A stretch of DNA of 64,000 nt from Promethearchaeota archaeon (GTDB taxonomy: Archaea; Asgardarchaeota; Lokiarchaeia; Sigyniarchaeales; SOKP01): NCBI GenBank assembly GCA_019057865.1, contig JAHLWP010000019.1:1-64000 (forward strand), read 5' to 3'. How positions within the stretch are numbered: the first letter of the stretch is position 1; each line of letters starts with the position of its first letter. Shown here in pieces: positions 1 through 8,389 of the stretch. The notes under the pieces are model-generated. The model was not told where the DNA came from. It was given only the letters and a program-made list of their open reading frames with translations, and searched no databases. The translations under genes and the position numbers were made by a program.

Positions 1-22
1 AAAAGCAGATATCGAAAGATTT

Positions 23-42
23 AAAACCCATCACTGGGTTTT
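23..42. other. Inverted repeat / hairpin
   Basis: Perfect 8-bp arms (AAAACCCA and TGGGTTTT) separated by four bases (TCAC). It could form a short RNA hairpin ending in a T run, so a terminator of an upstream gene outside the window is possible. Nothing else recognisable lies in bases 1-98. Confidence 0.4.
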
Positions 43-98
43 GTAACTACCCAAATTAGATCTATTCTCTATATCTATCAACGCTAAAAAAAAAATAG

Positions 99-797
99 GA
101 AATAGACCCAAGTCAAACAATATGGCGCCCTGAGCCGATATTACTAAAAAACAAAGAAGACATCTTATTAACTACAGGAACGAAATATGTAAATAATCCT
201 ACATTAAGATTGCTAAGCGAATTGAATAAGGAAAATAAATCATTAGCAATTGTAGGAGTACCATGCATGATGCAAGCATTATTAAAATCAGAAATTTTTA
301 ACATAAATATACCTTCTTTAAATAATGTTAAATATAGGATTGGTATTTTTTGCATGGAATCCTTTTCTTATGAATCAATATTAAAGATCTGTGAATTATT
401 AAAAGTAAATATTAAAGATATTAGAAAAATGGATATTAACAAGGGAAAATTTTTTATTTACACTGCAAATGATGAATTTAATATACCCATTAAAGAAATT
501 TCTCATTTAGCCCGTCCAGATTGTGAAGTTTGTTATGATTTAACCTCTGAATCTGCTGATATTTCTATAGGATCTATAGGTTCTCCATCAGGCTGGAATA
601 CTGTAATAATTCGAACAGATAAAGGGAAAGAATTATATGATAGCTTAATTGCCAATAGTTTGATTGAATCAAAACCAATTGAAGATGTAAAACCTGGCTT
701 GTCGCTACTTCAAAAAGTAGCGGGGTCAAAAAAAAATAACTGCAAAAAACATGTTACTTCAAGATTAAACGAGAGCTTACGAACTCCTAATTACTAG
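99..797 (+). pseudogene. FrhB/FdhB-like coenzyme F420 hydrogenase/dehydrogenase beta subunit, 5'-truncated remnant
   Basis: The family transfers electrons between F420 or related flavin systems and a hydrogenase/dehydrogenase partner. The family signatures are clear: a GVPCMMQAL stretch near residue 17 of the ATG/TTG-bounded ORF, a DCEVCYD cysteine motif, and a SIGSIGSPSGWNTVIIRT block near the C-terminus. Counting from the TTG at 210 the product is only 195 aa, but the reading frame stays family-like back to base 99 (WRPEPILL and GTKYVNNPTLRLL), where a TAG at 96-98 stops it just after an A10 run. No ATG, GTG or TTG lies in that conserved upstream part. I infer a gene that has lost its N-terminus by truncation or a frameshift in the A run. 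A short functional protein from 210 cannot be excluded. Confidence 0.6.
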
Positions 798-912
798 ATT
801 TTTTGCATAGGGTAAATCCCGTAAATTTCTATGTTCTTCATGGCTGCAACCATAAAATTAATATTAAATTTGACATTTAAAATTATATTATTCAAAAATT
901 TATCGATTTGAA

Positions 913-1407
913 ATGAGTTCATTATCACCGATAAGACCAAAAAACTTTAGAGAAAAAGTATTCTTTCGTAAACTTCGATCTCAAGTGGATGGTAACGCAA
1001 AAGTAGAATATGGGTTAACACAGATTAAAGGAGTTGGAAGAAGACTTGCTCAAGCATTAATTAGAGTAGCAGATATTAACCCTAATATGAGAATTGGAGC
1101 TCTTCCTGAAAAGGATCTTAACAGAATTGAAGAAATAATATTAAACCCTATCGAAAATGGAATTCCAAATTGGATGGTAAATCGAAAGAAAGATTTAAGA
1201 GATGGAACAGATAAACATGTAATCGGAAGTCAATTAGAAATCACAGTTAAAAGAGACATAGACAGAATGAAAAGGATGAAAAGCTATAAAGGAGTAAGAC
1301 ATCACTTAAAATTAAAAGTAAGAGGACAAAAAACTAAAAGCACTGGACGACACGGTTTAGTCGTTGGAGTTCTAAGAAGGAAAAAGAGATTTCAACAAAG
1401 AGATTAG
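913..1407 (+). CDS. rps13: 30S ribosomal protein S13 (uS13)
   Basis: Small-subunit head protein that contacts the large subunit and P-site tRNA. The 164-aa length and the long N-terminal extension before the helix-two-turns-helix region (YGLTQIKGVGRRLAQAL) are archaeal/eukaryotic in style. The C-terminus carries the basic KSYKGVRHHLKLKVRGQ and GRHG segments that bind 16S rRNA. ATG at 913 opens the S13-S4-S11 cluster and is followed 10 bases after the stop by rps4, with GGTGA just before the rps4 start. No convincing Shine-Dalgarno precedes 913, so leaderless translation is possible. This is the most conserved chromosomal marker in the window. Confidence 0.97.
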   Translation: MSSLSPIRPKNFREKVFFRKLRSQVDGNAKVEYGLTQIKGVGRRLAQALIRVADINPNMRIGALPEKDLNRIEEIILNPIENGIPNWMVNRKKDLRDGTDKHVIGSQLEITVKRDIDRMKRMKSYKGVRHHLKLKVRGQKTKSTGRHGLVVGVLRRKKRFQQRD

Positions 1408-1417
1408 GTGAAAAGTA

Positions 1418-1951
1418 ATGGGAGATCCAAGACGTCTGAAAAAAAAATATAAAAAGCCTAAACACCCTTTTCAAAAAGATAGAATGATGGAAGAGCTGGA
1501 ATTTCTGGGAAAATACGGACTTAGAAATAAAAGAGAATATTGGAAATTACGAACAACCCTTGGAAATTGGCGAAATATGGCTCGACAATCTCGAACATTA
1601 TCAAAAGAAAGAGCTTTAGAAGTACAACAAACTCTAATTCGTAAACTAGACCGATTAGGTGTTATTGGATCAGAAGCAAAATTTGAAGATGTCCTCCTCC
1701 TTACTGTAGAAGATGTTATTAAAAGAAGATTACAAACTCTAGTTTATGATAAAGGGCTTGCAAGTACAATCTATCAAGCACGACAATTTATTACTCATGG
1801 TCATATTCAAGTCGGTGGCAAAAAAATAAACGCACCTTCTTATCTCGTAAAAAGAGAGGAAGAAGATTTTATCGGATTTGCTCCAAATAGCCCCCTTTCG
1901 GAAGTAAAAACAAATACAAAAACAAAAATAAAAGCTAAAGAAAAAAGTTAA
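1418..1951 (+). CDS. rps4: 30S ribosomal protein S4 (uS4)
   Basis: Primary 16S rRNA-binding protein of the small subunit body. The 177-aa protein begins MGDPRRLKKKYKKPKHPF, typical of archaeal S4, and contains the S4 RNA-binding fold around residues 105-155 (RRLQTLVYDKG, ARQFITHGHIQVGG). The last ~20 residues are a lysine/threonine-rich tail (KTNTKTKIKAKEKS). An AGGTGAAAAGTA ribosome-binding region sits directly before ATG 1418, 10 bases after rps13, and rps11 begins 14 bases after its stop, so the three genes are very likely co-transcribed. Confidence 0.97.
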   Translation: MGDPRRLKKKYKKPKHPFQKDRMMEELEFLGKYGLRNKREYWKLRTTLGNWRNMARQSRTLSKERALEVQQTLIRKLDRLGVIGSEAKFEDVLLLTVEDVIKRRLQTLVYDKGLASTIYQARQFITHGHIQVGGKKINAPSYLVKREEEDFIGFAPNSPLSEVKTNTKTKIKAKEKS

Positions 1952-1964
1952 GTGAGCATAAAAA

Positions 1965-2363
1965 ATGAGTAGCAAAGAAAAAATGAAATGGGCACTTGTA
2001 CACATCTTTTCGAGTTATAATAATACGCTTGTTACAGCTACAGACCTTAGCGGAGCAGAAACCTTCGCAAAATGCTCTGGTGGTATGGTAGTAAAAGCTG
2101 ACCGAGATGAAAGCAACCCATATGCCGCTATGCAATGTGGATTCCGAGTCGCTAATGAGCTCAAAGATAAAGGTGTTAGAGGGATACATATCAAAGTAAG
2201 AGCCCCCGGAGGTAATAAATCGCAAACTCCCGGTCCCGGAGCTCAAGCCTGTATCCGCGCTCTCGCACGCTCCGGTCTACAAGTCGGAAGGATTGAAGAA
2301 GTTACCCCTAAATCGCACGACCACTGTAGAAGGAAGGGGGGCCATCGTGGTCGCCGTGTATAA
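1965..2363 (+). CDS. rps11: 30S ribosomal protein S11 (uS11)
   Basis: Platform protein of the small subunit near the E-site. The 132-aa sequence has the family signatures: [33 protein letters not shown] and the C-terminal [20 protein letters not shown]. Base composition is visibly richer in G and C than the island that follows. It is the last recognisable gene of the ribosomal cluster; in most archaea rpoD, L18e, L13 and S9 would come next, but here the next gene is on the other strand and unrelated. Confidence 0.97.
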   Translation: MSSKEKMKWALVHIFSSYNNTLVTATDLSGAETFAKCSGGMVVKADRDESNPYAAMQCGFRVANELKDKGVRGIHIKVRAPGGNKSQTPGPGAQACIRALARSGLQVGRIEEVTPKSHDHCRRKGGHRGRRV

Positions 2364-2371
2364 AAATCTCT

Positions 2372-2395
2372 GAGGAGACTGCCTCTTTTAAAGAG
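2372..2395 (+). terminator. Possible terminator of the rps13-rps4-rps11 transcript
   Basis: Begins 9 bases after the rps11 stop. GAGG (2372-2375) pairs with CCTC (2382-2385) and is followed by TTTT; the overlapping CTCTTT-T-AAAGAG (2383-2395) is a second small palindrome. The convergent gene ends at 2405, so a bidirectional terminator is plausible. The stems are weak. Confidence 0.3.
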
Positions 2396-2404
2396 TTAGC
2401 GAAT

Positions 2405-2854
2405 CTATTCATTTGAATTTGATCTTTCTTTATTAGGGAACCTTTTAGTAAATTTTTCTTTCTGTTCATAATACCAATTTATGTAATCATGTTGTCTTCT
2501 GTCTTCTTCGCTTCCATGGGAAGGATACCAGATAAGATCTTTTTCTTGACATTCAATACAATACCAAGTCTCATGGAGGGGTATATATACCATATCTCTA
2601 TCACTATGCGTGCATAGAGGGCACACACAAATAGATTTCCTTAATGCACTCCTAAGTTGGTGCTTTGTTCCTTCTAAAAAATATACTTCCTTCCGTTCTT
2701 CTGGGGTTAATTCAAGAATTGCTCCATATAAGCTTGAGTATGTACTTAGTATGTGGATTTCATCATAAACAGCTTTAATTATAATTTCTCTAAGGTTATT
2801 TCTTATCTTTTTCAGCCGTTCATTGTGTATAATGATTCTTCTTTCATCCTTCAT
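2405..2854 (-). CDS. Small zinc-ribbon protein of unknown function
   Basis: 149 aa, no family recognised. The visible feature is a treble-cysteine zinc-binding centre: CVCPLC (Cys76, Cys78, Cys81) paired with CIEC (Cys99, Cys102), suggesting a nucleic-acid-binding zinc ribbon. The N-terminal ~70 residues are helical and charged; the C-terminus (RRQHDYINWYYEQKEKFTKRF) is basic and aromatic. It converges with rps11 and marks the left edge of the accessory region. A TATA-like element at 2881-2890 lies about 30 bases ahead of ATG 2854, which fits a leaderless archaeal transcript. Confidence 0.6.
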   Translation of the reverse strand: MKDERRIIIHNERLKKIRNNLREIIIKAVYDEIHILSTYSSLYGAILELTPEERKEVYFLEGTKHQLRSALRKSICVCPLCTHSDRDMVYIPLHETWYCIECQEKDLIWYPSHGSEEDRRQHDYINWYYEQKEKFTKRFPNKERSNSNE

Positions 2855-2863
2855 GATTATAGT

Positions 2864-2959
2864 AAAGGTATGGAAAAAAAAATATATAAATAATGGGTCT
2901 TCGCTTATCTTTTAAAATTAAAGAAAAGGTATGGAAAAAAAAAAAAATTTAAATAATGG
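2864..2959. repeat. Pair of ~33-bp direct repeats
   Basis: Copies at 2864-2896 and 2925-2959 share AAAGGTATGG, an A run, and AAATAATGG. The first copy contains the promoter of the gene starting at 2854. The second overlaps the 3' end of the gene at 2949-4583. A short tandem duplication is the simplest explanation. Confidence 0.6.
2881..2890 (-). promoter_or_regulatory. TATA box for the zinc-ribbon gene
   Basis: On the minus strand the sequence reads TTTATATATT, centred about 30 bases before the start codon at 2854. That is the spacing expected if transcription starts at or next to the ATG. Confidence 0.4.
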
Positions 2960-4583
2960 ATGAATAACCACTATTTAATAAATTGGGTGTTCCCATAAAG
3001 AGTCTATTTAAGATATATGTGTTTAAGATGGGGGCTGGTCGGTTTTTCTTAACCCACTCTTGCATCATAATTTTTATTTCTTGTTCAATATGACTCTCGG
3101 GAACGTTTTTGAAGAACCTATCGATTACATAGTTGTTTCCGTCTTCATCGGTGAAATATTTGTTAATGAAATTAGCTATCCCATATTCAATCAAAAAATT
3201 CCGCCGTTTAAGATACTCTTGCCAATTAACTTCCCAATCTTTTACGTTGCATTTATAGTATTGAGGACATTCTAGACTAAAATTTAATCTATGTTGAATT
3301 AAATCTAAAATTAAATCTGTTTTTCCTTCAAGGTTTTTATGATTAATATGCATAACAAGGGCTAATCTATTTACATCGATTGTCAGTTTATCATTAATAA
3401 AAATGTGATGTCTTTCAAATGTAAAGGATTCCATAATACTGGTTTTTTTAAAAGCTTCGGGTTCAATGGGATCAAGTTTTAGAACATCAAGACCTAAATC
3501 ACGGATGATAAGCATTACAACATGAAACTTTACAGTATTAAAAGCATACCAACTCGGATGATAAATTCTAGGTAAGGCAGGATATAGATTTCGTTGTTCT
3601 ATATACTTCCATACTTGCTCAAAAGTTTCTATATATTCTTCACTAGGTAATAGTGAAATCAATTCTTTTAATAGATGCATCATACCATCCCATGAATATT
3701 CCCAACCTTTATTCAGTCTTCCAAATGTGTCATATTTTAACATTTTTTGAGCATGTTTTAAGAGGACTGGACCTTTCTTAGCTTTGGATAAGGCGAACCA
3801 TATGTATAAGGTTAAATCATATTCAGGTTTAAAATAGGTAGTTCCTATATCATGTTTATCACTGATGTATTTCTCATCAAAGGGATTGCTAAATATAAAG
3901 TCTTCTATATATTCTATCACTTTACTTTTTATGTTATCCAATGATTGTTGATTGACTTTCTTGATATCTCTAGCTTTTTGAATAAAATCCTTTATAGTTA
4001 AAAAATGAATTTTGTACATAAAGCTGAAGAGTGTGGATTTTGTAAATCTACGGAATTCGAAATCACCTTTAATATGAGAATCTTTCAATGTTCTAGCTCT
4101 TTTAAAAAGAATCCTTGATAAATCAGTGTCGAAAATTCTAATATTGGGGAAATATCCTTTAATAATATCTTTTATATCATCAAAGAATTTTCTTTTAATG
4201 CTTTTTTCAACTGGGGATGAAGTAGAAGGCAAGTTTGCTTCATTAGGAAAAGCGATGTTATAGAGATTTTGAAATTTGTTTTCAATTGTATTCCAATAAT
4301 CGATTGATAGATCTTTGTATCTCTCTGATAGTCTAGTATAGAGGTCATCAAAAGTCTTTTTCACTGGGTAATGAGTTTTTAGCGTATCCTTTTTATCCTT
4401 AATCCAATTATAAGTAAAGCCAAGTTTTTTTGACAGTTCCATGTATGAGGGTCTTTCGAGAATGCGTTTTTGGAACAAGATTTCTTTTAGATGGTCTACG
4501 AGTTCTATGTAAGCGTTTCTAATATCGGGCAAATTTATTTGTTTGCTCATTTTATTATCAACGTTTTTATTTTTTTTTTCCAT
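2949..4583 (-). CDS. Large unknown protein, possibly HNH-related
   Basis: 544 aa. I do not recognise the family. Residues ~45-72 (SYMELSKKLGFTYNWIKDKK) look like a small helix-turn-helix. Further on, FERHHIF is followed by NRLALVMH and HKNLEGKTDLI, which faintly resembles the His-His...Asn...His layout of HNH endonucleases, but the cysteine and spacing signatures are missing, so this is only a suggestion. Several aromatic-rich helices fill the rest. ATG 4583 is preceded by AAAGG; an in-frame ATG at codon 12 is an alternative. Two stem-loop inverted repeats lie just upstream (4596-4652). Confidence 0.5.
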   Translation of the reverse strand: MEKKNKNVDNKMSKQINLPDIRNAYIELVDHLKEILFQKRILERPSYMELSKKLGFTYNWIKDKKDTLKTHYPVKKTFDDLYTRLSERYKDLSIDYWNTIENKFQNLYNIAFPNEANLPSTSSPVEKSIKRKFFDDIKDIIKGYFPNIRIFDTDLSRILFKRARTLKDSHIKGDFEFRRFTKSTLFSFMYKIHFLTIKDFIQKARDIKKVNQQSLDNIKSKVIEYIEDFIFSNPFDEKYISDKHDIGTTYFKPEYDLTLYIWFALSKAKKGPVLLKHAQKMLKYDTFGRLNKGWEYSWDGMMHLLKELISLLPSEEYIETFEQVWKYIEQRNLYPALPRIYHPSWYAFNTVKFHVVMLIIRDLGLDVLKLDPIEPEAFKKTSIMESFTFERHHIFINDKLTIDVNRLALVMHINHKNLEGKTDLILDLIQHRLNFSLECPQYYKCNVKDWEVNWQEYLKRRNFLIEYGIANFINKYFTDEDGNNYVIDRFFKNVPESHIEQEIKIMMQEWVKKNRPAPILNTYILNRLFMGTPNLLNSGYSSII

Positions 4584-4595
4584 CCTTTGGGTTTT

Positions 4596-4652
4596 ATCAG
4601 TCGCTATAATCGCGCAGACTGATGGGTAAGATTACAATAACGCGCAATCTTA
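4596..4652. repeat. Two adjacent inverted repeats with related loops
   Basis: ATCAGTC (4596-4602) pairs with GACTGAT (4617-4623), and TAAGATT (4627-4633) pairs with AATCTTA (4646-4652). The stems differ, but both loops contain an ATAA(T)CGCGC core, GC-rich islands in an AT-rich stretch. They sit immediately upstream of the minus-strand gene starting at 4583, so they may be operators or an RNA structure in its leader. Confidence 0.45.
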
Positions 4653-4710
4653 TAAAATTAATATTAAAGTTTACTATATATATCTATCCCTCGAATAGAT
4701 TGTTTTGTAA

Positions 4711-4730
4711 AGTTTAAATACTATTAAACT
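4711..4730. promoter_or_regulatory. Upstream operator-like palindrome (imperfect)
   Basis: AGTTTAAATACTATTAAACT has the same layout as the perfect palindrome at 4826-4845 (AGTTTAAA, central AC, TTAAACT), with a mismatch next to the centre. Probable second binding site for the regulator encoded at 4857. Confidence 0.4.
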
Positions 4731-4825
4731 AGTTCACATTTAATTAAACCTCATTTTTCGTGTACAACTTTTAAATTTAGAAATCTAAGGTTTCGCTCGT
4801 TTTTATTACATACAAGAAAAAGTGT

Positions 4826-4845
4826 AGTTTAAAAACTTTTAAACT
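4826..4845. promoter_or_regulatory. Operator-like perfect palindrome before a wHTH gene
   Basis: AGTTTAAAAACTTTTAAACT has 9-bp perfect arms around AC and ends 11 bases before the GTG start at 4857. Its position over the expected transcription start suggests autorepression by the winged-helix protein, which is inference from location and symmetry. Confidence 0.5.
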
Positions 4846-4856
4846 AAAAAGTTATT

Positions 4857-5231
4857 GTGCTGTCAAAAAAGGAAATGAAGCAATTTTATCCTCATCTTAT
4901 CTCGCGGATACTGTTGTTTCTACGGCAACAGCGACATGTTAAAGGGGAGGTGCTTACAGAAGATCTTATTAAGAAGTTTAATAAATCGAAGAGTAGAATT
5001 TCTCAAGCTCTTTCTTTTTTAACAAGTAAAGGATATATTGAGAGATCTTACGTTCCAAATCTTAATAACCAAGGATCTCGTCATAAGATTTCCCTTACGC
5101 CAAGAGGTCTAGAGATTGCTGAAGCCATATTATTCGAAGGATTAGATCCCCTCGAGAAAAAGGTCATTGAAGCATTAAAAAACCGTTCTAATTATTTATA
5201 TAAAGATAAGGTGACTCCTACCAAAACATGA
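4857..5231 (+). CDS. Winged-helix DNA-binding regulator (MarR/PadR-like)
   Basis: 124 aa. The winged-helix fold is visible: helices in residues ~10-50, a recognition region NKSKSRISQALSFLTSKGYIERS, and a wing (NQGSRHKISLTPRGLEIAEAIL) typical of MarR-like regulators. It probably binds DNA as a dimer; two related palindromes lie upstream at 4711 and 4826. The start is GTG 4857, directly after the operator. The last 59 codons and ~180 bases downstream are duplicated at 7688-8043, where only a 3' fragment of the gene remains. Confidence 0.8.
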   Translation: MLSKKEMKQFYPHLISRILLFLRQQRHVKGEVLTEDLIKKFNKSKSRISQALSFLTSKGYIERSYVPNLNNQGSRHKISLTPRGLEIAEAILFEGLDPLEKKVIEALKNRSNYLYKDKVTPTKT

Positions 5232-5412
5232 TAAAAACCAATATGGAAGCAAGCTATTGGCTATAATCCTATCCAAGGTGATTGGTAGGAGTCATGATTT
5301 AGGGTTAATTTTTCAAACTTGAATAGTTATTATATTCATACTATCTAAATAAAAAAAGTTGTATGAAAAGGTAAATTCAGAGTCTGATTTCAATGAAAAT
5401 TTCTTTGAAAAA
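5055..5412 (+). repeat. Segmental duplication, copy 1 (3' part of wHTH gene plus downstream DNA)
   Basis: Closely matches 7688-8043 in the same orientation, covering the wHTH C-terminus, the stem-loop region and the ~120 bases after it. The two copies bracket the DUF4238 and HEPN-like genes. The part after 5412 up to 5527 shows no gene. Confidence 0.85.
5212..5294. other. Nested stem-loop conserved between the two duplicated copies
   Basis: Outer arms TGACTCCTACCAA (5212-5224) and TTGGTAGGAGTCA (5282-5294) match over 13 bp, and inner arms CCAATA (5238-5243) and TATTGG (5255-5260) match over 6 bp. The wHTH stop codon lies in the loop side of the first arm. In the second copy (7844-7926) both stems are kept although intervening bases differ, which hints at a selected RNA or DNA structure. 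Confidence 0.5.
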
Positions 5413-5527
5413 AGTTAAAATTTAATTTCTTAACGTAGAATAGAAATTCAATCCAGACTCTTTGTTTAATAATAAGTTCTTAATAAATACATTTTAAAAG
5501 TTATATTTTTACAAGATTTAATAGACA

Positions 5528-6700
5528 ATGAAGGATCAAGTAACAAAACGCCAGCACTGGAATCCTAGAATGCATTTGAAGCATTTTGCAATAAATGGCA
5601 AAATCTATATATATGATAAAAAGACTATGAAAGCAAAGTTAATATCAATTGAAGATGCAGCGGTTGGAAAGTGGTTCTATGATATGGATAATCGCATCGA
5701 AAATATACTCAGCGAAATAGAAAGTAAAGTAGATAAAATCTTTTCAAAGATAATAAAAACCGATGACATTAACAACTTGACAATTGAAGAAAGGGAGAAT
5801 CTTAACAAGTTTATGGTGTTGCAAGATTACCGAACTCCGCATAGTAGAGATCAATATGTAATTATATATAAGGAGAGTCTAAAAGTATTTATTAATGCAA
5901 TGAAAGATGGTGAAATCGATGAAAAATTGATTCCAGACGGGAATCTTAAAGAATTGTTGAGGAATATGCCACCATCAAAGGAAAATTTCATTAAATTTTT
6001 ACAAGTGCTGAAAGATAATCCAAGATTTTTTGATGAATTCAATAAAGATAGCGCAATAAGAGTGACCAATATGGTTTTAAGAGGTTTTTTACCAAGTGGT
6101 ATTGAACTATTTTCTAAATTAAAACTCAGGTTGTTTAAAAATTCATCTACTATAGATTTTTATACTTCAGATCATCCCTTATGTAGATATAATCTTTATA
6201 TGATGGATTATTTTGGTCATATCACCAGCAGTGGTATAGGATATGATTCAAAAGGAATACAATTTTTTTATCCATTAACCCCAAAGTTATGTTTAGTGTT
6301 TGAAGATGCAGTGACTTATAATATGTATGAGGATGTGTCTATAGGAGACCACAAGTTCGTTGAATTTGTAAATGCAAGGCTTATCCAAAACTCAAAACAG
6401 TGGATTTATTCTCAAAATGATGATTTCATATTTCCAGATGAGTATCTTCAAGAGTATCCTCATTTTAAAAATGCAGATATTTTATTCGGTTTATGGAAAA
6501 TACCTGAAAACGATTTTGAAAGAGCTGTATGGGAACGTTTTTATGGGAAGGAAGCTAAAAGGAAATTAAAAAACTATTTGGATAATTTAATTCGAAATGG
6601 AGCTACAGAGCAAGAAATTGAGAAAATTCAAATAAAATATGATTTAGAATATAAGGAGGGATTAGAAAAGGGTATAAGAGACCAGAGTGAATTTATTTAA
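5528..6700 (+). CDS. DUF4238-family protein
   Basis: 390 aa. The N-terminus (KRQHWNPRMHLKHFAINGKIYIYDKKT) matches the DUF4238 opening, in which a histidine-rich NHHYVPQ-like stretch precedes a FA...GKIYVYDK block. The middle has STIDFYTSDHPLCRYN and FFYPLTPKLCLVFED, also usual in this family. The biochemical role of DUF4238 is unknown; the family is common in bacterial and archaeal accessory islands. ATG 5528 follows an AT-rich leader without a clear Shine-Dalgarno. The C-terminal ~40 residues are charged and helical. Confidence 0.75.
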   Translation: MKDQVTKRQHWNPRMHLKHFAINGKIYIYDKKTMKAKLISIEDAAVGKWFYDMDNRIENILSEIESKVDKIFSKIIKTDDINNLTIEERENLNKFMVLQDYRTPHSRDQYVIIYKESLKVFINAMKDGEIDEKLIPDGNLKELLRNMPPSKENFIKFLQVLKDNPRFFDEFNKDSAIRVTNMVLRGFLPSGIELFSKLKLRLFKNSSTIDFYTSDHPLCRYNLYMMDYFGHITSSGIGYDSKGIQFFYPLTPKLCLVFEDAVTYNMYEDVSIGDHKFVEFVNARLIQNSKQWIYSQNDDFIFPDEYLQEYPHFKNADILFGLWKIPENDFERAVWERFYGKEAKRKLKNYLDNLIRNGATEQEIEKIQIKYDLEYKEGLEKGIRDQSEFI

Positions 6701-6892
6701 TTTCATGTTATTCAAGAAAAGAATTGATATTATTATTCTAGTAAAAACTACACTTAAAAAAAAAGTGTCCATTTTAGTGGTTGTGAAAGAGTGTAATATG
6801 ATCTAATGGGAAAACGAAGGAAGGAATAAAACTGACATGACTGATATTGATTATACAGCATTATAAATCAAAAGACGGATTAATTTAAATAC

Positions 6893-6901
6893 AATTAGTT
6901 C
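6893..6901 (+). promoter_or_regulatory. TATA-like element
   Basis: TTTAAATAC, ending 24 bases before ATG 6926, the spacing expected for a short-leader or leaderless archaeal promoter. Confidence 0.35.
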
Positions 6902-6925
6902 CTTAATTTAAGAAACAAGATAATA

Positions 6926-7648
6926 ATGTATATCGAAATCACAATGAATGCTAAAGAAAAATTATTTATTAAACAAATAGAAGAAATAATAAAAATGTAC
7001 ACTAAATATGTCTCAAGTCTGAAAGACGGCTCACCTGTTCTAAAAAAAAAATCCTTTAAATACGTTAAAGGAGATATTTTATCTAATGTTTTAATCTCCA
7101 GAATTATGAATACTATTGTGAGAATTACAGGAAAAGAATCGGAATATTATAAACAGGCTATTGAAATATTAAATAATACTGAAATAAATCGTCCTTTAGA
7201 AAGATTGTATAGATTAATTTCGGTATTGGTAGGATTACATGAGGATTTAAAAGCAGGATATTTAAAATCCTTATCAGAATTAATTCATGCAGATGTTTTT
7301 TCAGATTATATTGAGATGGCTGAATATCTATTAGAAGAGGGATATAAAGACCCTGCAGCTGTAATAACAGGTAGTACATTAGAAGAACATTTAAGAAAGT
7401 CATGTATTAAGAATGGTATTGATATAGGGGTAATTGCAGGAGGAAAAACAAGACCAAAAAAAGCCGATACTCTAAATTCTGAATTAGCTAAACAAAATGT
7501 TTATTCCAAATTAGAACAAAAAAATGTTACTGCTTGGTTAGACCTCAGAAATAAAGCAGCACACGGACATTATAATGAATATGATGATAATCAAGTTAAA
7601 CAAATGATATCTGGAGTAAGAGATTTCATTTTAAGAAATCCTGCTTAA
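6926..7648 (+). CDS. HEPN-like protein
   Basis: 240 aa, all helical. The C-terminal part has TLEEHLRKSC followed by AWLDLRNKAAHGHYNEYDD, the RN-x3-H arrangement seen in HEPN-fold RNases, where arginine and histidine form the cleavage site. Family knowledge suggests an RNase toxin or a C-terminal HEPN sensor. No antitoxin partner is next to it: it stands alone between the DUF4238 gene and the pseudogenised wHTH copy. A longer start is not available; the ATG at 6944 is an in-frame alternative. Confidence 0.65.
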   Translation: MYIEITMNAKEKLFIKQIEEIIKMYTKYVSSLKDGSPVLKKKSFKYVKGDILSNVLISRIMNTIVRITGKESEYYKQAIEILNNTEINRPLERLYRLISVLVGLHEDLKAGYLKSLSELIHADVFSDYIEMAEYLLEEGYKDPAAVITGSTLEEHLRKSCIKNGIDIGVIAGGKTRPKKADTLNSELAKQNVYSKLEQKNVTAWLDLRNKAAHGHYNEYDDNQVKQMISGVRDFILRNPA

Positions 7649-7684
7649 AATTTTCAAGGAAATATTCCGATTCAACAAATGATG

Positions 7685-7863
7685 TCACAAATCTTTATAA
7701 TCAGAGATCTCGTCATAATATATCTCTTACTCTAAGGGGTTTAGAGATTGCTGAAGTTATTCTATCGGAGGGATTAGATCCACTCGAGAAAAAGGTCATT
7801 GAAGCGTTAAAAATCCGTTCTAACTATTCATTTAAAAATAGGGTGACTCCTACCACAATATGA
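7685..7863 (+). pseudogene. 3' fragment of a winged-helix regulator gene
   Basis: Matches the last ~58 codons of the regulator at 4857-5231 (recognisable LTLRGLEIAEVILSEGLDPLEKKVIEAL) and ends at the equivalent TGA, but lacks the DNA-recognition helix and any start codon. Confidence 0.75.
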
Positions 7864-8043
7864 TAAAGACCAATAAGATGGCAACCTATTGGCTGTAATT
7901 CTATCCTAGGTGATTGATAGGAGTCATGATTTAGGAGTTTTTTTTTAAACTTGAATTGTTATTATATCCATTCTATTTAAATAAAAAAAGTTGTAAGAAA
8001 AGGTAAATTCATTGTCTGATTCCAAAGAAAATTCCATTGAAAT
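7688..8043 (+). repeat. Segmental duplication, copy 2
   Basis: Second copy of 5055-5412. It keeps the nested stem-loop: TGACTCCTA (7844-7852) with TAGGAGTCA (7918-7926), and CCAATA (7870-7875) with TATTGG (7887-7892). Confidence 0.85.
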
Positions 8044-8389
8044 AAATAAGATGATCTATAGAAATTAAAACATACCATACTTGCTTGCGATTTCTAGAGG
8101 AGGAGTTTAAGTTTATAGTGAAAACAACGATATCTAGAGAAAAATGCTTGAATCTTTGCATTTTATTAGTCATTTTGCTAATAGTAAATATAAGTATTGA
8201 TATTTTTTTTGGAGAAGAGTTTTTAAAAATTCGAAAAAGATTTAATTCAAAAATTTGATAAATCAAAATAGGAGAATAGACTAAGAATTTAATAAATTTG
8301 TTAATTCTCTAATATATAGTGTAGAAGTTTTAAAGAAAGTTATATGTTTATGATACCACTTTTAAATTACTGAGTTCGAGGTAATCTTA
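8044..8389. other. Intergenic stretch without a recognisable gene
   Basis: AT-rich sequence between the duplication and the STAND gene. Short open frames on the minus strand here have no family resemblance. GAGGT (8371-8375 region) shortly before GTG 8390 is the ribosome-binding site of the next gene. Confidence 0.4.

Noticed and set aside
1739..2246. Minus-strand open frames over rps4 and rps11
   Set aside because: Antisense shadows of conserved ribosomal genes.
8009..8266. 85-aa minus-strand frame
   Set aside because: Lies partly in the duplicated segment, where the first copy has no matching frame; low-complexity Ile/Ser/Asn composition.
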